Below the pieces are notes generated by a model. That model did no database searches, had not been told where the DNA came from, and saw only the letters and a list, made by a program, of their open reading frames with translations. From the NCBI GenBank assembly GCA_030537635.1, contig JAUNVM010000007.1:34086-98085 (forward strand): DNA of 64,000 bases. The letters are read 5' to 3'. Position 1 is the first letter of the stretch. Every line of letters begins with the position of its first letter. Shown one piece after another: positions 61,346 to 64,000 of this stretch. Position numbers and translations under genes: made by a program. Origin of the DNA: Flaviflexus sp. Its GTDB lineage: Bacteria > Actinomycetota > Actinomycetes > Actinomycetales > Actinomycetaceae.

Positions 61346-62563
61346 ATGTGGCCGATACCATTAATCATGGTTTCATTTCTTATTGTTGCGCCACTTAAGC
61401 CCGCCAACTACGTGATGACTCCGGCCAACATGCTTGAGGAAATGACTGCTAAGCCAGAAGAGCGGTGTTTAGAGGACGAGACCGAAGGCTTGCGCATGGC
61501 AACTCGGGTATCGTTTGCGACGCAAACCCTTGTGCAGTGCTGGGATGAGCTTGATTCACCTCAATTTGAGGGGATGATTGCCGATGACCAACTGATCAAG
61601 GTGACAGCTGCTGCAATCAGTACGTGCCGAGGCAAGCGTTTTCTTGCGGCAGATGTCGAACTAGAGGACTACCGGACTGATGGTAAGCAGATTTTTGATG
61701 ACGTGCTCAAACTCGAGAAGACACTATCGAAGGCTGGCGTTAAGATCGCTGAACTAGCGCACGAGATCGGGGATGAATCTCCCATGTGGGTCGGGCGCTA
61801 CCTCAGGCTGACCCAAGACGAAGCTATTCCAGAAGGCTGGCTGTTAGGTAGTCCTCGCGTTGTTCGCATCGACCATGAGGAACACAGCTTCAAGGTCCAT
61901 TTGGCCTGGGGAAACAGCGTCCTATTTGTCGAAAAGAAAGAGCGGACTAAGGATTGGGATTCTCTAGTTCGAGGATTGATCGACGCTCAGGTCATTTGGA
62001 TTGAGCTAGACAGTCTGGCGACGATCTCACACCGTAATCTCATCAACCTCTATTCAGGCTATGAGGGCATGTCGCTGCGGCAGCGCTCTCTTTTCTACGA
62101 CCAGTTAGGCGAATATCAAGGTCTGCTCGCGCTCCATCAGCTTTCGTATGACGAGTTGAAGCTCTCTGTTCAGGGAGTCCGCCGTGAGGTTGCGGTTTCA
62201 CTGTTGGAGGCGTGGGGCTACAGCGGCGTGTTGGGGCGGGTGGATCGGCGCATTCAGGATGCGCAAGCAGTCGCGCTCAGTCTCCAAGCCAAAAGCGAAC
62301 GAGGGTATCGGAAACTCATTGAATGGATCCTGGCGTTCTTAGCGATCCTTGGCCTAGTTGAGTTCGCCCTTAGTGTGATTTCAACAGCCTACTCTGGTCC
62401 CAGCCGCCATGTGCCGGGCCATGACTCGCCAATGCATATTATGCAATATATTCGGACCATCAACGCCGATATAATTGTGGCAGTTGCAATGGTGCTGGCT
62501 TTGCTGGCAGGCTTTCGGCTTTTCTGGCAGTTTATTCGTGGACGAAAGGTGGTAGGCGGGTAG
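61346..62563 (+). CDS. Unrecognised protein with two C-terminal membrane helices
   Basis: About 405 residues, roughly 50% GC, unlike its neighbours. The first 310 residues are soluble: an N-terminal strand-like segment (VSFLIVAPLKPANYVM), a helical region, a central KVHLAWGNSVLFVE then GLIDAQVIWIELDSLATISHRNLI, and long helices (about 230-320). Two membrane helices follow (about 326-346 and 378-398) with a 30-residue loop containing HVPGHDSPMH. The order, a soluble domain, long helices, then a helix beginning LIEWILAFLAILG, recalls CorA/Rmd1-like proteins, but no GMN motif or firm family match is seen. ATG 61346 or 61367 could be the start; neither has a ribosome site. Two bases before the lyase-like gene. 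Confidence 0.8.
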   Translation: MWPIPLIMVSFLIVAPLKPANYVMTPANMLEEMTAKPEERCLEDETEGLRMATRVSFATQTLVQCWDELDSPQFEGMIADDQLIKVTAAAISTCRGKRFLAADVELEDYRTDGKQIFDDVLKLEKTLSKAGVKIAELAHEIGDESPMWVGRYLRLTQDEAIPEGWLLGSPRVVRIDHEEHSFKVHLAWGNSVLFVEKKERTKDWDSLVRGLIDAQVIWIELDSLATISHRNLINLYSGYEGMSLRQRSLFYDQLGEYQGLLALHQLSYDELKLSVQGVRREVAVSLLEAWGYSGVLGRVDRRIQDAQAVALSLQAKSERGYRKLIEWILAFLAILGLVEFALSVISTAYSGPSRHVPGHDSPMHIMQYIRTINADIIVAVAMVLALLAGFRLFWQFIRGRKVVGG

Positions 62564-62565
62564 TC

Positions 62566-63861
62566 ATGTATCCGGCTCTATGTGCCGTGTTAGCGGCTGT
62601 GAAAAGCAGGTCCGCGGATGCTCGCTGGGTCAATGCCTCGTCAATCATTGCGGCAGAAAGGGAATCCGTAGATTCTCTTATTTCTGGAAATCCTGCAACA
62701 CAAGTCTACGGATTTAACACTCTATTTGGACAGTTTGATGGTTGCTCATCCACTAGGCAAGAGCAGTGGCGCCTCTTGGAGAAACACTTAGTCGGTCATA
62801 GCTGGGAGCAGACCGACAGGTTCTCCCGGTTACTTGCAGCGGTAAAGCTATCCCAGATTTCACACGGAGGCTCCGGCATCTCACCACTGGCCTACCGACG
62901 CCTTCTTACGCGAGTTAGTGCCCCGTATGAGAGGTCTGTAGTCGGTGATTGGACAGCATCTTATGGGGCTGGTGACGTCGTTCCCGCAGCCTGGTTTGTC
63001 CATGACTTGTATCGTGAGACTTCCGAGAATGACACGTTGGCCGGCGACGTCATGGCCTTAATTAACGGCCACTTTGTTTCCACTGCCGTCGGTCTTATTG
63101 CAGTTTTAGATGCGATTCGTGAATTGCTGGGGATTCTCTGTGCCTTGAGTTCTATAGGTCAAGTGCCGGTGCGTGAGAGCGGTTCAATTGCTGTGCAGCT
63201 GGCATCTCAACTTGCCCGAGAAGGTATAGCGCCAAAGGAGGGCGGAAATCGTCAGCTTCCCGTTTCACTCAGAGATGTCAGCCCATATATTGATGAGATT
63301 GTCGCGTCGCTCCAAGACGTTTTGAAAGCCTTGGAGAATCGGCTCTCTGCAACGAGCTGCAACCCGCTCTTTGTGGATGGAGGCAGCATGGCTGTTTCCC
63401 AAAATAGCTATCTTGATTTCCGGCTCACGAGCGCCATGTCAGCGTTGATTCAGTCACAGTTCCTGCTCGTGTCTCTTGGGCAGAGAATAATCTATCACCT
63501 CACAAATCAGCAGAGCGCGGCCACTCCTGTGGAGACGGATGTGCAGCCTGCCAAGGTTGCCAACGCGATTATCGAGGAGATGAACCTTCGGAACTCGCAA
63601 CCGCGGAGATTCGGTGGTAGTGATTCTCAAGGCATTGAGGATATGAGGGATCTTTCCCTCCTGGTATCAACCAACGTATTGCAAAATAATCGATATATTC
63701 GCCGAATCAGTTCCATCATCGGTTCTGTATCAGGTGAATTGATCAACATCAGAGCGGGCGACCGCTTGACTATGTTACGCGCTGTTGGCTTGCACTGTAT
63801 GACTGAAGCCGATCTTGCGATATTTGAGGAAGAAGCTCGTCGCTTTACCCGTCTCAGCTGA
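62566..63861 (+). CDS. Diverged histidine/phenylalanine ammonia-lyase homologue without MIO site
   Basis: A 431-residue protein that aligns along its length with aromatic amino acid lyases (HutH about 510 residues). Matches: VYGFNTLFG (47-55) to YGINTGFG, SHGGSGI (99-105) to SRGFSGI, MALINGH (163-169) to LALLNGT, LPVSLR (231-236) to DPYSLR, CNPLFV (265-270) to DNPLVF. Catalytic positions kept are Tyr48, His78, Asn167, Arg236 and probably Glu358; the Tyr280 equivalent is Val233. The Ala-Ser-Gly that cyclises to the MIO cofactor reads Gly134-Ala135-Gly136, so lyase chemistry is not expected. ATG 62566 is two bases after the membrane gene, which implies a shared transcript and function. Confidence 0.8.
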   Translation: MYPALCAVLAAVKSRSADARWVNASSIIAAERESVDSLISGNPATQVYGFNTLFGQFDGCSSTRQEQWRLLEKHLVGHSWEQTDRFSRLLAAVKLSQISHGGSGISPLAYRRLLTRVSAPYERSVVGDWTASYGAGDVVPAAWFVHDLYRETSENDTLAGDVMALINGHFVSTAVGLIAVLDAIRELLGILCALSSIGQVPVRESGSIAVQLASQLAREGIAPKEGGNRQLPVSLRDVSPYIDEIVASLQDVLKALENRLSATSCNPLFVDGGSMAVSQNSYLDFRLTSAMSALIQSQFLLVSLGQRIIYHLTNQQSAATPVETDVQPAKVANAIIEEMNLRNSQPRRFGGSDSQGIEDMRDLSLLVSTNVLQNNRYIRRISSIIGSVSGELINIRAGDRLTMLRAVGLHCMTEADLAIFEEEARRFTRLS

Positions 63862-63894
63862 GAGACAGTCTGCAAGCTGAGAGGTCGAGACTGG

Positions 63895-63926
63895 CTGCGG
63901 GCCGGGAATAGCTTCCCGGCCCGCAG
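63895..63926. terminator. Bidirectional terminator closing the island
   Basis: Fourteen-base perfect stem CTGCGGGCCGGGAA/TTCCCGGCCCGCAG with TAGC loop, between the lyase-like gene and a convergent gene; followed by AAATAT. Confidence 0.85.
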
Positions 63927-63937
63927 AAATATGAGGA

Positions 63938-64000
63938 CTAACCTGCGTAGGCCTCGAGAACCGCCTTGGGCAGTCGGTGGACGGTAACGGCGCCCTTCGG
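63938..64000 (-). CDS. C-terminus of a leftward gene (partial)
   Basis: The window edge cuts this gene. The last 20 residues read PKGAVTVHRLPKAVLEAYAG and end at a TAG (63940-63938). High GC with normal codon use, so backbone DNA resumes here. The end RLPKAVLEAY faintly resembles the C-terminus of Lsr2-type nucleoid proteins, but this is too short to name. Confidence 0.5.
   Translation of the reverse strand, partial: PKGAVTVHRLPKAVLEAYAG

Noticed and set aside
1..64000. CRISPR array or cas genes
   Set aside because: No regularly spaced repeats with unique spacers and no Cas-like protein; the only short-period repeats are the MraZ operator and the two small duplications listed.
61182..64000. 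Integrase, transposase or attachment repeat for the island
   Set aside because: Looked for a copy of the tRNA-Val 3' end and for recombinase motifs; none found within the window.

Overview
The window is high-GC DNA read from an actinobacterium of the Actinomycetales, plausibly Actinomycetaceae-like. The grounds are a division and cell-wall (dcw) cluster with ftsW, ftsQ, ftsZ, sepF, yggT and a DivIVA/Wag31 gene but no ftsA, several actinobacteria-typical families (DUF3040, DUF3052, DUF3145, DUF3151, PAC2), many GTG starts and leaderless-type promoters. The MurE substrate motif is not the diaminopimelate type, which points to a lysine or ornithine cell wall. Genus and species cannot be fixed from the sequence.

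Layout. 1-11.2 kb: nrdR; a leftward block of helD, a DUF3151 gene, serA and an acyl-CoA ligase with an unusual repeat tail; then PAC2, an MFS transporter, a spermidine-synthase-like gene, dinB and a DUF3040 gene. 11.6-31.1 kb: the dcw cluster, mraZ-rsmH-ftsL-ftsI-murE-murF-mraY-murD-ftsW-murG-murC-ftsQ-ftsZ-pgeF-sepF-yggT, followed by wag31, lspA and an rluD-type gene. Most genes overlap by 1-8 bases, so one long translationally coupled operon is likely. It is headed by a five-copy MraZ operator. 31.1-36.2 kb: an acetyltransferase, dnaE, a small Cys-rich protein and a membrane protein. 36.2-39.9 kb: a leftward zinc operon znuA-znuC-znuB-zur-dedA-S4 with a Zur/Fur-type operator. 40.0-53.5 kb: glyS, yibE/F, dus, a degenerate GH13-like gene, dgt, dnaG, two tRNAs, def, several small hypothetical genes, an ACP-like gene without the carrier serine, and a TPR-like/YciO/HAD operon. 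53.6-61.2 kb: a heterodimeric ABC exporter pair, aceE, a DUF3052 gene and tRNA-Val.

61.2-63.9 kb is different. Directly after tRNA-Val the base composition drops to roughly 50% GC. It holds two genes only: an unrecognised protein with two C-terminal membrane helices, and a strongly diverged histidine/phenylalanine ammonia-lyase homologue whose MIO-forming Ala-Ser-Gly reads Gly-Ala-Gly. The pair is closed by a strong terminator. This cassette is the best candidate in the window for an undescribed system.

No CRISPR array, insertion sequence, prophage, rRNA or replication origin was seen.
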